Below are positions 45,227 through 55,796 of a stretch of DNA of 64,000 nucleotides, one piece after another. The stretch covers positions 1-64,000 of the forward strand of contig NTMA01000120.1 of the NCBI GenBank assembly GCA_002917075.1, in the 5' to 3' direction. The translations under genes were made by a program, and so were the position numbers. Origin of the DNA: Hawksworthiomyces lignivorus (taxonomy: Eukaryota > Ascomycota > Sordariomycetes > Ophiostomatales > Ophiostomataceae). The notes under the pieces are model-generated. The model saw nothing but the letters and a program-made list of their open reading frames with translations. It was not told the origin of the DNA and did not search any database. Position 1 is the stretch's first letter. Each line of letters begins with the position of its first letter.

Positions 45227-47026
45227 ATGTCGATGGAATCACCCATGTCCCAGTCGTCCACAGTGGACGTCGAAAAGCAGAACGAATCTCTTCAGAGACA
45301 AGCTACGCAGACAGAAGATGGCAGCCCCTTTGAAAACAGCCTGGGTCGCCAGATCAGCGAAGCGCAGGTCCAACAAGGCCTGCGCCGTCCATCACACGTA
45401 GAAGGTCATACAAACGCAGCGAATCCTGCTGAGGATCCAATGGCCAGTCTCCGCCATGGTCCAGGCGGTATCACTGGGCTGCGCTGGGTCCTCGTCTGTC
45501 TCGCCCTCTACTTCTCTATTTTCATGTACGGCCTCGACACCACCATCGCCGCCGATGTCCAGAGCGCCGTTGTCGAGACTTTCGGTGCCGTTGGCCAGCT
45601 CGCTTGGCTCGGCGCCGGCTTCCCTCTAGGTTCGGTCGCCGTCATCCTACCCTACGGCTCGCTCTTCGCGTCCTTTAATATGAAGTGGTCCTACATCGGC
45701 GGCATTGTTCTGTTCCAAGCCGGCTCTGCTTTGTGCGGTGGCGCGCCCAACATGGGTGCCCTGATTGTGGGCCGCGTGCTCGCCGGAGCCGGGGGCACCG
45801 GCATGTACCTCGGCGGGTTGACACACTTCTCGGCGCTCACAACGCCGCGTGAGCGCGGCACATACATCACGGGCATCACTTTTGTCTGGGGCATCGGCAG
45901 CATCTTGGGTCCGGTCGTCGGCGGCGCCTTCAGTGACAGTGCAAGCGCCACCTGGCGCTGGGCCTTTTATCTCAACTTGGTGATCGGCGCCGTCACCGCG
46001 CCCATCTACCTCTTCTACCTGCCGTCCGTCCCGACGGCCGGAGCTGCCAGCGGCTTGTCGGTGCGTGCGCGCCTGGCCCAGCTCGACTACGTCGGCTTCG
46101 TGCTGAGCGCGGCCGTCTGGGTCACGTTTGGGCTCGCGCTCGTGGCCGCCGGCACCCAGTGGGCCTGGAGCGACGGCCGCAACATTGCGACGCTGGCCGT
46201 CTGCGGCGCGCTGCTGGTCGCCTACGTGCTGCAGCAGACCTTCTGCTGGTTCACGACGCCGGCGACGCGCTCGTTCCCGGCGCACCTGCTGAGCGGGCCC
46301 GGCGGCCGCACGCACCTGCTGCTGTACGTGGCCGCGTCGGCCGCCATCACCACGCTGTACGTGCCGGCCTACTACATCCCCGTGTATTTCCAGTTTGTGC
46401 AGTCCGACACCGCCCTCCTGGCCGCCGTGCGCCTGCTGCCCTTTGTGCTCGTCGCCGTCGCCTCCAACCTGGCCAGCGGCTACCTGCTGGCCCGCGTGCG
46501 CTACTACGTCGTCTTCTACCTGCTGTCGGGCGTGCTCGTCACCCTATCCGCCGCCCTGCTGCACGTCTACCTGCGCCCGGACGCCCCCACCGCCACCATC
46601 TACGGCCTGACCGTCGTCGGCGCCCTCGGCACCGGCCTCAGCCTGCAGATCGGCTACGCCGTCGCCACCCTCGTCGTCGACGCCGACCGCCACCCCGCCG
46701 ACGTCGGCCACGCCATCAGCCTGCAGAACGTCAGCCAGGTCGGCAGCACCATGATCGCCCTCGTCATCGCCGGCCAGGTCTTCCAGAGCGTCGCTACCCG
46801 CCGCCTCACCGCCGTCCTCGCCGGCCACGGCTTCAAGCCCGCCGACATCCAGAGCGCCGTCGCGGGCGCCCAGAGCGCCCTCTTCGAGAGCCTCCAAGGC
46901 CCCGTGCGCGACCAGGCCGTCCTCGCCGTCACAGACGCCATCCGCTCCGCCTACGTCCTGGTCATCACCGCCGGCGCCGTCCTGATCGTCGTCAGCGCGT
47001 GCATGAAAAGAGAGAAGCTGTTCTAA
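45227..47026 (+). CDS. MFS drug/toxin exporter, 14-TM type
   Basis: One exon of 599 codons from ATG 45227. After a polar N-terminal tail of about 85 residues come 14 predicted hydrophobic segments. The first contains GLDTTIAADVQ, the motif of DHA2-type exporters, and the third to fifth carry the GRVLAGAGGTGM motif. Such proteins export toxins or drugs by proton antiport across the plasma membrane. Codon use is strongly GC-ending, and frames on other strands are open only because of this. It diverges from the SDR and shares its promoter, which makes it the likely efflux pump of the small regulon. Confidence 0.9.
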   Translation: MSMESPMSQSSTVDVEKQNESLQRQATQTEDGSPFENSLGRQISEAQVQQGLRRPSHVEGHTNAANPAEDPMASLRHGPGGITGLRWVLVCLALYFSIFMYGLDTTIAADVQSAVVETFGAVGQLAWLGAGFPLGSVAVILPYGSLFASFNMKWSYIGGIVLFQAGSALCGGAPNMGALIVGRVLAGAGGTGMYLGGLTHFSALTTPRERGTYITGITFVWGIGSILGPVVGGAFSDSASATWRWAFYLNLVIGAVTAPIYLFYLPSVPTAGAASGLSVRARLAQLDYVGFVLSAAVWVTFGLALVAAGTQWAWSDGRNIATLAVCGALLVAYVLQQTFCWFTTPATRSFPAHLLSGPGGRTHLLLYVAASAAITTLYVPAYYIPVYFQFVQSDTALLAAVRLLPFVLVAVASNLASGYLLARVRYYVVFYLLSGVLVTLSAALLHVYLRPDAPTATIYGLTVVGALGTGLSLQIGYAVATLVVDADRHPADVGHAISLQNVSQVGSTMIALVIAGQVFQSVATRRLTAVLAGHGFKPADIQSAVAGAQSALFESLQGPVRDQAVLAVTDAIRSAYVLVITAGAVLIVVSACMKREKLF

Positions 47027-47423
47027 GGCAGCGATTTTTTTAAAAAAAAAAATCCCGTATATTGGAGTAAATCTTTTGTTGTATTATTACATCCTTTTTA
47101 ATCTATTCGTTCTTAGATATTTATATATAGAAGCCATACCTTCGCAAAAATAATTGAGCCAATTCAACTAATGAAATAACCAAATTTGCCCAACAACCGC
47201 TTTATTCCCCTAAGGCTTCAAACTCACAACTTTTACTCGCAGTCTTTTAAGACGCATGTTGTGCGCACTCGGTGCAGTCTCCCCTCTGCTCCCATTTGCA
47301 AGGCTATATTCTAATTTCTACGAGCTCGGACCGGATCTATTATATTTACCTGTTAGAAATACTATTAACTGTCTAGTATACTCGCCTAATATGCCCTGCG
47401 AGCTGCGTTCTGAATACGAAACG

Positions 47424-47515
47424 ATTGCTCCGACTGCACGTCTAGAAGCTCTTACAGACACTTGTACGGTGCTTTGTTGAGTCGGGGAGACAAGAAAGTG
47501 TCAGGGAGTAACTGC
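47424..47515 (+). repeat. Degenerate direct repeat, copy 1
   Basis: TTGCTCCGACTGCACGTCT..ACTTGTACGGTGCTTTG..GAGTCG lines up with 47705-47762. Differences are largely transitions. Confidence 0.5.
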
Positions 47516-47702
47516 TTTGTGAGGATATACGTTTCTAGCATTTTCTTTTTGCCGTAATATACCATCAAACCTATCACGTTCGTCGAATATATCTCGGAGT
47601 AGAATGACCAACGGCGCCGGTGGTTTTTTCTCAATACGTTATTCTGAATCTTCGATAGTGACATACGTGAGTTGTTAGTAGAGAAATGATTCTAGCTGAT
47701 AC

Positions 47703-47800
47703 GTTGCTCCAGCTGCGCGTCTGGCAGGATTTACAAACATTGTACGGCATTTTGCCGAGTCGTATAGATAGATGAAAAAACATAAAAAAGTAACTGCCGT
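47703..47800 (+). repeat. Degenerate direct repeat, copy 2
   Basis: TTGCTCCAGCTGCGCGTCT..CATTGTACGGCATTTTG..GAGTCG, about 280 bp downstream of its partner; both run on into a GTAACTGC segment. Confidence 0.5.
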
Positions 47801-48437
47801 TTATACATAAAATATCGGTGAGATGTTATAGGAACGTCTTTCGTACTGAAGAGGTAAGGAAGAGGCGTAGAGAGCAGACGTGACAACAAAATATATCTAC
47901 AACAATTTTAAGACGTATTTCAGGGGGAATCTACTCCGTACAAGCCAACAATCTCACGATTTAAACAAACCCAAAGTAAACAATTGACTAAGTGAAATGG
48001 GCCAATGAAAAAATTGGTAGTACGTTTAAAGCGGGGGTTTTGGGCAAGGATAGATAGGTCAATCAGAAGGCTGTATTTCGTCTGAGGCATCAAGATTTCC
48101 GTTCTTTCTTCACAGTGCAGGGATTAGGGATATTTCAACTATTGTATAGAAAATAGAACATATAGAGATAGAAAAAGGTGAAATCCATATGAGTGGGGCT
48201 CGGCAAAGTATAAAATCAGCACTAGATCGATGCGCGTATCCGCTCACGCCCCTAAGCCTTGCGTTTCATAGGTCACCGCGTAATGTAAGACATTCGATGT
48301 TTGGTCGCGACGGGCTTATCTGCATGCGTGGGTACGTTTCTCACAAACACCTCAAGAGGAAAAAATTTTTATCCAACATAAATTGCTCATATACATCTAA
48401 TTTCCAACTGTAGCAATCCCGTTAACGGCAATCGAGA

Positions 48438-50006
48438 ATGACTAACGTGCGTATATATAGCATTATCGCTGTCCTCGCGGCCCTTGTCGCTGTGCTTTTC
48501 GCCGTCTTCCGCGGCGGCGAAGATGCGCCGCGTTCGCTTCCAGTAAGCGGCAAAAACAATACAGTCTTGATCTTCACAAGCGGCGAACATGGCCTTTCCA
48601 ACTGCCATCTGGCCGCCGCGCAAGCGTTGCTCGAAAACCACCCTTGGATCGACGTACACATGGCCTCCTTTAAGAAAGTCGCGACAAGGGCCGAGAGAAT
48701 CTCGTCGTTTGCCAAGATCAAGAATCCCGATGTGCGGCCAATCACTTTTCACACGCTGGTAGGCCCTGACTACGCGTCTGCTGTCAAAGAGGTCTTGGGA
48801 ATTACCACCATCGACGATGCGGTGACACCGCCCGGCTGGGCCGGAGTCGGCAAAGTCGTCGACAACCTGCAGAATTATCTTGCGCCATGGACTGCGGAGG
48901 GCCACTACGCCATCTATCAGGCTGCGAACGAACTCATCAATGAGATCGATCCTGCCGTTGTGGTGCTCGACACTCTCTTCCGCCCAGCCATCGATGCTGT
49001 CCGTGACCGGAATCGGCTGCACGCCATGGTGTCTCCGAATACAGTCGCCGATATATTTCTTGCCGAGCAGCCGCACGGAAAAATGTTCTGGAAGTACCCT
49101 TCCATAGGCGCAGGAATCGAATACCCTGTACCCTGGCACTTGATCCCTCTCAACATCGCCATCACGCTCCGCTTTGCCGTCGGCATGGCCTGGATGCCGG
49201 CCTTGGCGGCCAAGCGTGCTTCCTTGCGGGAACGTGGCCTCCAGAAGCCCATTGACTTCTTTGGGCTGCATCAGACCGATGCTCCTTGGCTGACGCAGAC
49301 GATGCCCGAGGCGTCGCTGCCCGTGGACGTGGTGCCGCAAAATGTCACTTGTGTCGGCCCTATCATGGTCTCAGTCGCGCCAGTCGAGGAACAGGACGCA
49401 GAAATGGCGGCATGGTTGGCGCAGCGGCCAACGGTGCTCGTAAACCTCGGCAGCTCGGTCATTTACAATGAAGAACGTGCGACAGTCATGGCTGCCGCAT
49501 TAGCAGCTGTGCTGGACAAAGCTGACGTCCAAATCCTGTGGAAGATGGCCAAAGAGGGCCAGTACGGAGACGAATTCAAGAAGCCGCTCCAGACATACCT
49601 GGACCAGGGTCAGGCTAGGATCGAGAAGTGGCTCACCGTTGACCCATCAGCAATTCTAGCTTCCGGGCACATAGTCGCGTTCGTGCACCACGGAGGCGCC
49701 GGCTGCTACCACGAGGCAGTACAGAACGGGATCCCACACGTCGTCCTTCCCCTATGGGTTGACCTTTACAACTTTGCCGCGCTTGTCGAATATCTCGGCA
49801 TCGGAGTCTGGCCCAACAAACGAGTGGCACCACGGTGGACAGTCGAAGACCTGAGCCAGGGCATCTTAAGGGTGACAGATGGTGGGAACGCAAGTTTGGC
49901 AATAAAGGAGAAGTCAAAATATCTAGGACAGCTGGCACAGTCGCGTGGCCATGGCAGAGACCTCGCTGCGAAAGAAATTGCCAAGCTCGCGGCTTCAGGA
50001 TATTAA
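48438..50006 (+). CDS. UDP-glycosyltransferase (GT1-like)
   Basis: One exon of 522 codons. A single hydrophobic segment at residues 5-24 anchors the N-terminus. The acceptor-side N-terminal domain has a HxxP-like segment (LSNCHLAAA). The C-terminal domain has the sugar-donor motif region: LVNLGSS, then FVHHGGAGCYHEAVQNGIPH and LPLWVDLYNFA, the fungal equivalent of the UDPGT signature (the usual Q near the end is replaced by Y-N). It should transfer a sugar from a UDP donor to a small lipophilic acceptor. It lies next to the exporter and could conjugate toxic phenols or sterols, but its promoter lacks the shared motif as far as I can see. Confidence 0.85.
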   Translation: MTNVRIYSIIAVLAALVAVLFAVFRGGEDAPRSLPVSGKNNTVLIFTSGEHGLSNCHLAAAQALLENHPWIDVHMASFKKVATRAERISSFAKIKNPDVRPITFHTLVGPDYASAVKEVLGITTIDDAVTPPGWAGVGKVVDNLQNYLAPWTAEGHYAIYQAANELINEIDPAVVVLDTLFRPAIDAVRDRNRLHAMVSPNTVADIFLAEQPHGKMFWKYPSIGAGIEYPVPWHLIPLNIAITLRFAVGMAWMPALAAKRASLRERGLQKPIDFFGLHQTDAPWLTQTMPEASLPVDVVPQNVTCVGPIMVSVAPVEEQDAEMAAWLAQRPTVLVNLGSSVIYNEERATVMAAALAAVLDKADVQILWKMAKEGQYGDEFKKPLQTYLDQGQARIEKWLTVDPSAILASGHIVAFVHHGGAGCYHEAVQNGIPHVVLPLWVDLYNFAALVEYLGIGVWPNKRVAPRWTVEDLSQGILRVTDGGNASLAIKEKSKYLGQLAQSRGHGRDLAAKEIAKLAASGY

Positions 50007-50832
50007 AGGCGGATAATTAGAATGTTTTGGGAAGGAATTCCAAACTCTCTAAAACTTAAACATTTATTTAGAAATCCACCTACTGATAGAGATAGATTAC
50101 ATATATAAAGATGAGGGTAGGATTCAGATCAAGAATAAAAGGGAAACAAGCCAAACTGACTCGAGTAGCAGTTACATATCCACCCTAATGTATCTACAGT
50201 TTACGACCATTGCACCACAGCTAGTCATTTATTTGTCGTTTATTTATCCCAATCGCCCTATTTTAGCACGCCAGAAAATAGTCTAAGCGTATGGCCAGGT
50301 CTAGGCCGTTGGCAGCCTCTAGCCGCATGTGAATCTCGAAGGAATTCAGCACTCGCGCGATCCCTGATCTGCCATTGCAGGCTAACCACAAAAGCGTCCT
50401 ATGCAGTAGAGTCATTCTGCCGTTTTGCTGAGGCACTTCAGCTACATGGAGACGAAACATCCAATTGGCGCTACCGAATCATGCATGGTCATTTACCGCC
50501 CTTTTTGAGCACCAGCCTAACTATCTTGGGAACATCCAATAAAGCTTTGATAGGAAACCAATGAAATAAAGCAACCATTATTCAATGGAAGGCAGATGAC
50601 ACGGATTGAGTTAAAGCTTCAGCCGGGCGTCGGAAGAAAAGGAGGATGAGCTTTCACAAAGAGAGCCGCAGGGGCTTCCCACATATGTAATCTTGGCCAC
50701 CGGGTTTTCTTTTTGCTTGAACTGATGTAAACTTTACTACCCGCGTAGTTTCTCATCTGCATTTATGTAATTCTCAAACTACTAGCTTGCCCAGAAAGTC
50801 CATCATACCTATATTACTCTTCGACAAGTGCA
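50007..50832. other. Intergenic
   Basis: No gene seen on either strand. The last 150 bp are the promoter of the secreted protein that follows. Confidence 0.55.
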
Positions 50833-51912
50833 ATGGCCAGACAACTTGTGGTTTCCCTATTATTCTCTGCTGTCCCTGTCTTTGCCATCGACTTTGGATT
50901 CAATAATACTAGCATCGAAGATGGCTTTCTGATCAGCGACCTTGTCTGCGACGACAACTTTGTGCAATGTTATTTCTATCCCGGTGAAGGTCAGTTCCCA
51001 GCACATTCTCTTCTCATTCGCCTTTTTGCTTTCACAAATGACTTTTCGTGGTTCCATCAGCCGACGATGTGGCCAGCCAAAGTTAAAAGCAGTCTCTGCG
51101 CAGCACAATGACTGACTCATATTTTCTGTATTTGAGCAGATCCTGGCAAGTATTGCGCTGTCGCTCGCCTTTGTGAAGTCTGCAGCGATCTCAGTCCTGT
51201 TTTGTCAGAGTGCTGCAAAGGCGAGACTTATAGTTTGAACTATGATGGCCCTGCGTGCACGTCTCTGAACTCGGCGGTCAGCTCGTATAAGTCGGCCGTA
51301 GCGCCTCTGCAGACTTACTACTCGGCGTCGGACAACCGTCCTTGCCTTTATTTGCAAGAGTACTGGGACGAATGCACAGATACCTATCTCTTTGGCCAGC
51401 CTGAAACGGCTACCGTCCCAGCTTCGGTCCAGACGTCATGTTTCTGTGATATGGCTTCTGTCAACGGGAACCAAATCGTTTCTTGCTATACACATCTTGC
51501 ATCGTGGCTAGCGGATGGCGCCGTCACGGCCTTGAGCTCTAACTACGAGTCGATTTGCCAAGGCACGCTAAGCAGCATAGCTCTAGCCCAGGTAAAGAAG
51601 ATAGCATTATTTTCTTACATATGGATACTGAGAGTCGTCTGGTAACATTTCAATTGTATTTAGATACCAACCGTCACTACCAGCACCAGTAGCACCAGTA
51701 GCGCTCCCACGACGACGAGCCCCAGAGGCTTGACCCCTTTGCCCACGCAGACAAATGCAGCGATGCATGGCTATACTCCTGTAGTAGCCGTCGGTTTTGT
51801 GGTATGAATAACTGGCTTACTCTTGTCGCAAACCCACCGCGTATTATGTCTCTTCCAAGTGCTAATTTAACCACAGTTCGTGGTTGTTGTTTTGAATGTA
51901 GCTGCCTTTTGA
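50833..51912 (+). CDS. Secreted Cys-rich protein, probably GPI-anchored
   Basis: Exons 50833-50989, 51140-51591, 51664-51801 and 51877-51912 give 260 residues. A signal peptide (cleavage near residue 18) is followed by a domain with about 14 cysteines, in the mature region up to about residue 200. A Ser/Thr-rich stalk comes next. With the last intron spliced (GTATGA..CACAG, phase 0) the protein ends in a hydrophobic tail of about 15 residues, typical of a GPI signal. Without it a TGA at 51805 ends the protein earlier. I do not recognise the Cys-rich domain; it does not fit CFEM spacing. It is likely a cell-surface protein. Confidence 0.7.
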
Positions 51913-52738
51913 TGATATGCTGCAGGCTAAAATCACACACATACACACACACACACACCAAAAAAAAAAAAAAGCTTGATGTTGGGCAGGGTCGTCGGTG
52001 CCGTACTCTAACCTCAGTTCTTAGTGAGAAATAGTCCTATGTTACCTAACCAAGGTCAATGAGATACAACTGAATGCTCAAATTAGAAAGCGTCAGCTTT
52101 CTCAATACGGGATAATGCGAGGGTACATCACAAACACGAAGTTATCAATGAACTCAGTTTGATTTGCTTTCATGCTGGCACAGCAGCCTAGACCATAGCT
52201 TCGGAGCATCTGGCGCCCTACAACTAATTGGTAAGGCGAAATGTAATAGCGCATAGAGAGCAAAGCTTGATATGTTTACAAGCTTAGTATTTGACCTACA
52301 TTGTAACTTTCAATATTCTTTTTTTTGTTTCTGCTGCAGCAATTTGCTTATAAGGATTTCGACACAGCCCCTATGACGTACGTAGCAATATTGTAGAGCT
52401 CAAAATGCTATCCTTTTTCTAAAAACATTATTAACTCAAACCCTTATTTTCACGATTACTACCGAAACAATAGATGACAATGTAGTGATACGCAATGTCT
52501 ACACAATTCCTAAATCATCGACCTACGTTATTTCCATTACCACAGACACGGAATACGATGCTGCTGATAATGACTGCTACAATCTGCGAAGCCGAGATTG
52601 CTGAATTTAAGGCCATAACAATACCTTGCCGATGTTCTGCAATCACCAAGGACTTCCTCTGCTTTTTTAATCGCGAGTTTGATACTCTAGCCTTGATCCA
52701 AAGCCAATTTTTCATAGCTAGTTAAACGAACGAACAAC
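51913..52738. other. Intergenic with CA repeat
   Basis: A short CA microsatellite and a 14-A tract occur around 51937-51974. A 76-codon open frame (52495-52725) has no features of a gene and is likely leader or chance. Confidence 0.5.
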
Positions 52739-52963
52739 ATGCGTGCCTCGACTTATCTCGCTGCCGCCTTCGCCGGTCTGGTGATGGCCGGAGTCATTCC
52801 TGCCGACGTCAAACGGGAGGCTCTCGCTGACGGCATGTCGACCGTTGAAGCCCGCGAGGTGAACGCTGCTCAACGCAGTGGCACAAATCGCAACGCTCAA
52901 ATGAACTATGGAAAGCATGAGGTGGCCGCTACCCAAAGCAGCGGCACCAACCGCAATGCTTAG
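52739..52963 (+). CDS. Small secreted peptide precursor with repeat
   Basis: A 74-residue protein. A signal peptide (residues 1 to about 18) is followed by a dibasic VKR-EA site (Lys25-Arg26), the type cut by Kex2 and trimmed by a dipeptidyl aminopeptidase. The rest carries two 10-residue repeats, AAQRSGTNRNA-like at about 43-53 and AATQSSGTNRNA-like at 63-74. They lie 63 nt apart at DNA level, at 52868-52897 and 52931-52960. The layout is that of a KEP-type precursor (Kex2-processed repeat protein), of which pheromones and ribosomal peptides are examples, but I find no pheromone core and only one Tyr. There are no Cys. It could instead be a small antioxidant-like or stress protein. Confidence 0.6.
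   Translation: MRASTYLAAAFAGLVMAGVIPADVKREALADGMSTVEAREVNAAQRSGTNRNAQMNYGKHEVAATQSSGTNRNA
52868..52960 (+). repeat. 30-nt coding direct repeat pair
   Basis: Units 52868-52897 and 52931-52960 encode SGTNRNA-ended peptides. Their synonymous differences (for example ACA against ACC and AAC against AAT) show that selection keeps the protein sequence. Confidence 0.6.
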
Positions 52964-53624
52964 ATGAAATACATACTCGAGTAGCACTCGCAGTAGCAAC
53001 GCCTAGTGCCACTTTTAAGATGATCACGAACGACAATGAGAACGAAACAAACCTGGTCATAAGAATGAGAAAATGTTATGGTTCGTACGTCTCATCGCTG
53101 ACTTTTAAGCGGGTAGATCCTCTCTAATCTTTCCGAGGTATATTGTGAAATATGCGATCTCGTATTTGAGACATGTGCTAACTTGCCTGTTTCATGTTAT
53201 TCTATTTGGTAGGAAGAAAAGAGACGTCAGAACCAAACGTCTTTTGGTGGCTGTGCCGCGGGGAACAGAAGGATTTACGCGTTTCATTACTATAGCGTTT
53301 CATATATCAATATTCTCTTGCTATGCTCCTAATTGATAAACCGCATTGAGAACTCTTTTTTGGGGGTATTGCCCTTTTATTACCGATTACCAGTTACTCA
53401 GTATGCATTTCGTGTATTAGGTAAGAAAGTTAAGCCAACGGCACATATATTTGTCCACGACAGATTATCGTAGTTGACCATTTCCGAGCCTCACACTATA
53501 ATTTAACGCCCGTCTATGTCTTTTTCACCCACTGCCTCTCTTCTTTTTAATTTTCAATCCTCCTCATTCTCTGCCTATGAAATAAAAAGAAGACTGAAAA
53601 GATAGGAAAGAAAAACTGCCTACA
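52964..53624. other. Intergenic
   Basis: 3' region of the peptide gene and promoter of the next. Nothing further is supported. Confidence 0.5.
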
Positions 53625-54947
53625 ATGGAATATTTTGAAGCGGAGCTCGCCGAGGCAACGAACCCGGTCAGTGGGGACTTGCTGGGTGCTGTTGCGATAG
53701 TTGTTGATAACAAAGGTGAGCAAATGCGTGCCATAATAAGTAGCGCAATTTAAATGAAAATAAAGAGGAAAAATCCCAGCTAACACTACATTTCATAAAC
53801 AGGGAACTTCTTGTACCAGTATGCAGCTGGTCGCCAGTTCCTTGACGACAAATCGCCACCACTGGATCCAGACTGTACCATATCACTTACCTCGGCGGGC
53901 AAGTTCATCACCAACATCGCAGCCTTGCAATTGGTGGAGCGTGGCATCTTGACGCTCGATGAGCCTATTAAGAAGCACATTCCGGAGATCGAAAAGTGCT
54001 TGGTAGTGGAAGAAGTGGAAACGGAGGGCGACGGGGGCAAGGAGAAAAAGATTGTGGTCCGCGCTCCGGCCCGGGACGTTACGCTGCGCGACCTGCTCCT
54101 CAACACGAGCGGCATGGGCAGCGATGAAACGTACGTACAGCGATTTGGCAGCGCAGACCGCGTGCCGCCGCTAGGATTCCCCGACGACGCGCATTACCTA
54201 GCCAGGCTGCGATTCTCGCACCTCTTCTTCGAGCCAGGAGAAGGGTTTGAGTACGGCTGGAGCATCTACGCCGTACAGCTGCTCGTCGAGCGGCTCGGCG
54301 ACAAGGACAAGTTTGTCCAGTACGCCAACGAGCACATCTTCAACGCTCTCAGCATGACCGCATCCACATACATGCCGGCCCAGGAGCCGCACGTTTGGGA
54401 TCGCCGCCTGCAGATGGTGGAGCGAGAGGTAGACCCGGCGAGTGGCAAGTCCCACCTTGTGACGGCGGATGACGCCACGCAGGGCCTGACCTGCAGCATG
54501 TCCGACTTGGCCAAGCTCTTCGGCGACATTCTGTCGGCCGACTGCAAGCTGCTCCGGCTTCAAGAGCACCGCGACATGCTCTTTGCGCCGCAGCTGGTGC
54601 CTGGAAGCCGTGCGCACCAAGCGCTGCTGGCTGAGGCTACCAACTACGGCTTCTTGCTGCCGCTGGAAGAGGGTGTGTCCCACAAGGTGTCGTGGGCGCT
54701 GTCACCGCCGCCGCCGGTCAACTGGACCGTGGCAGGCACGCTCTTGGAGGCAGACGATGCCCTGCCCGGCTCAGGCATTCCCGGGGGGACGGTGACGTTT
54801 GAGGGAATGCCAAATGTAACTTGGACCATGAACCGCGAAAAAGGACGCGCAATGCTGTTTGGCCATCAGCTGCTGCCCACGTATGATGTAAAGGCGCACA
54901 ACATGGTTACCCGTTTCATGCGTGACGCCTGGAAGACGTTTGGCTAG
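53625..54947 (+). CDS. Beta-lactamase-fold serine hydrolase/transesterase
   Basis: Exon 1 53625-53715 and exon 2 53803-54947 (87-nt intron) close to 411 residues. The SxxK motif is SAGK (Ser61, Lys64), followed by NTSGMGS and, further on, a Tyr-containing motif YGWSIY that stands for Y-x-N. This is the class C beta-lactamase/EstB/LovD fold, whose fungal members are esterases or acyltransferases in secondary metabolism. The absence of a signal peptide fits a cytosolic role. GC-rich third positions in the second exon contrast with the first. It is 850 bp upstream of a Zn2Cys6 regulator on the same strand. Confidence 0.85.
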
Positions 54948-55796
54948 GTGGAAAGTAACGAAAGGTGTAAGCACACCTCCAGCAGAACAATTATACAGCA
55001 CCGTCAATACATAAATCCACCGTTTAGGATTTGGCGTTATGTAAATTCTGCAGTTGCATTATGTGCGGTCTTAATTATGGTCATATTCTCAGTTTGAATC
55101 GTACAGGCTATTTTAGGTGCAGCTCTTGGGTCGGCTCCTATCTCTTCCGGACTTAGCTTTTGTAACCGAAAAATTGCTTCGCCCCAATTGCACTTCATGA
55201 TTTTCAGGAGTCTAGATCAGGAGATTTCTGTGCAAAGAACCTACCAAGAAAACTCGCCCACAGAGAACATATGCAGACAAGGGTACGAAACCGTTCTTTC
55301 GACGTACAAGCAACTTTCCGCCTTCTTGTCATATTTTCATTTCCGAATCCCGTCTAAAAAAACTTGACATCACGGAATCTTAATGGTGTTCAGCAGCGCA
55401 GACACAATCAAAGACAACAGCGCCGGTTTTCGGGCATCACAGCTTTTTCCCGAACGCCGAAAGCACTACCTGTTTTAGGGAAATCTCTCCGACACTTCGA
55501 CTTGTCCCCTCAGTGCAATATGGAGTAAATGAAGATCAGATTGCGGAGAACGTCGTCCTAGTGCACTTCGTTCGCGGGGGAGCCTTTTTTCCTCTATTGT
55601 AGTTTAAAAAAAAACAGCTTCTCCGCTTTCTTTAGAAGCGGAGAAACACTACATAAAATGATAACTTCGGACTCTTTGTCCGTTTAAGACCATTCTCTCC
55701 TCGAAGTTCACATTGCCTTGTCGGGTCGAAAATACATTCTTGTCAGTCTGTCGCAGAACGATCGCCATAGACGTCCGGGGCATTGTTTTTGCGCCT
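54948..55796. other. Intergenic, regulator promoter
   Basis: No gene. A tight hairpin-like AGCTTCTCCGCTTTCTTTAGAAGCGGAG lies at about 55617-55644, with inverted arms CTTCTCCGC and GCGGAG. It may be a local structure or chance. Confidence 0.5.

Larger units (their letters stand above)
47027..48437. other. Intergenic with a direct repeat pair
   Basis: Apart from the degenerate direct repeat there is AT-rich DNA and the promoter of the glycosyltransferase gene. No gene seen. Confidence 0.5.

Noticed and set aside
46159..47043. Long Pro/Arg-rich open frame inside the MFS gene
   Set aside because: It is the +2 shadow of a GC-ending coding region; composition is only Arg, Pro, Ala and His, with no motif.
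52495..52725. 76-codon frame just before the peptide gene
   Set aside because: No signal peptide or family feature; more likely untranslated leader.
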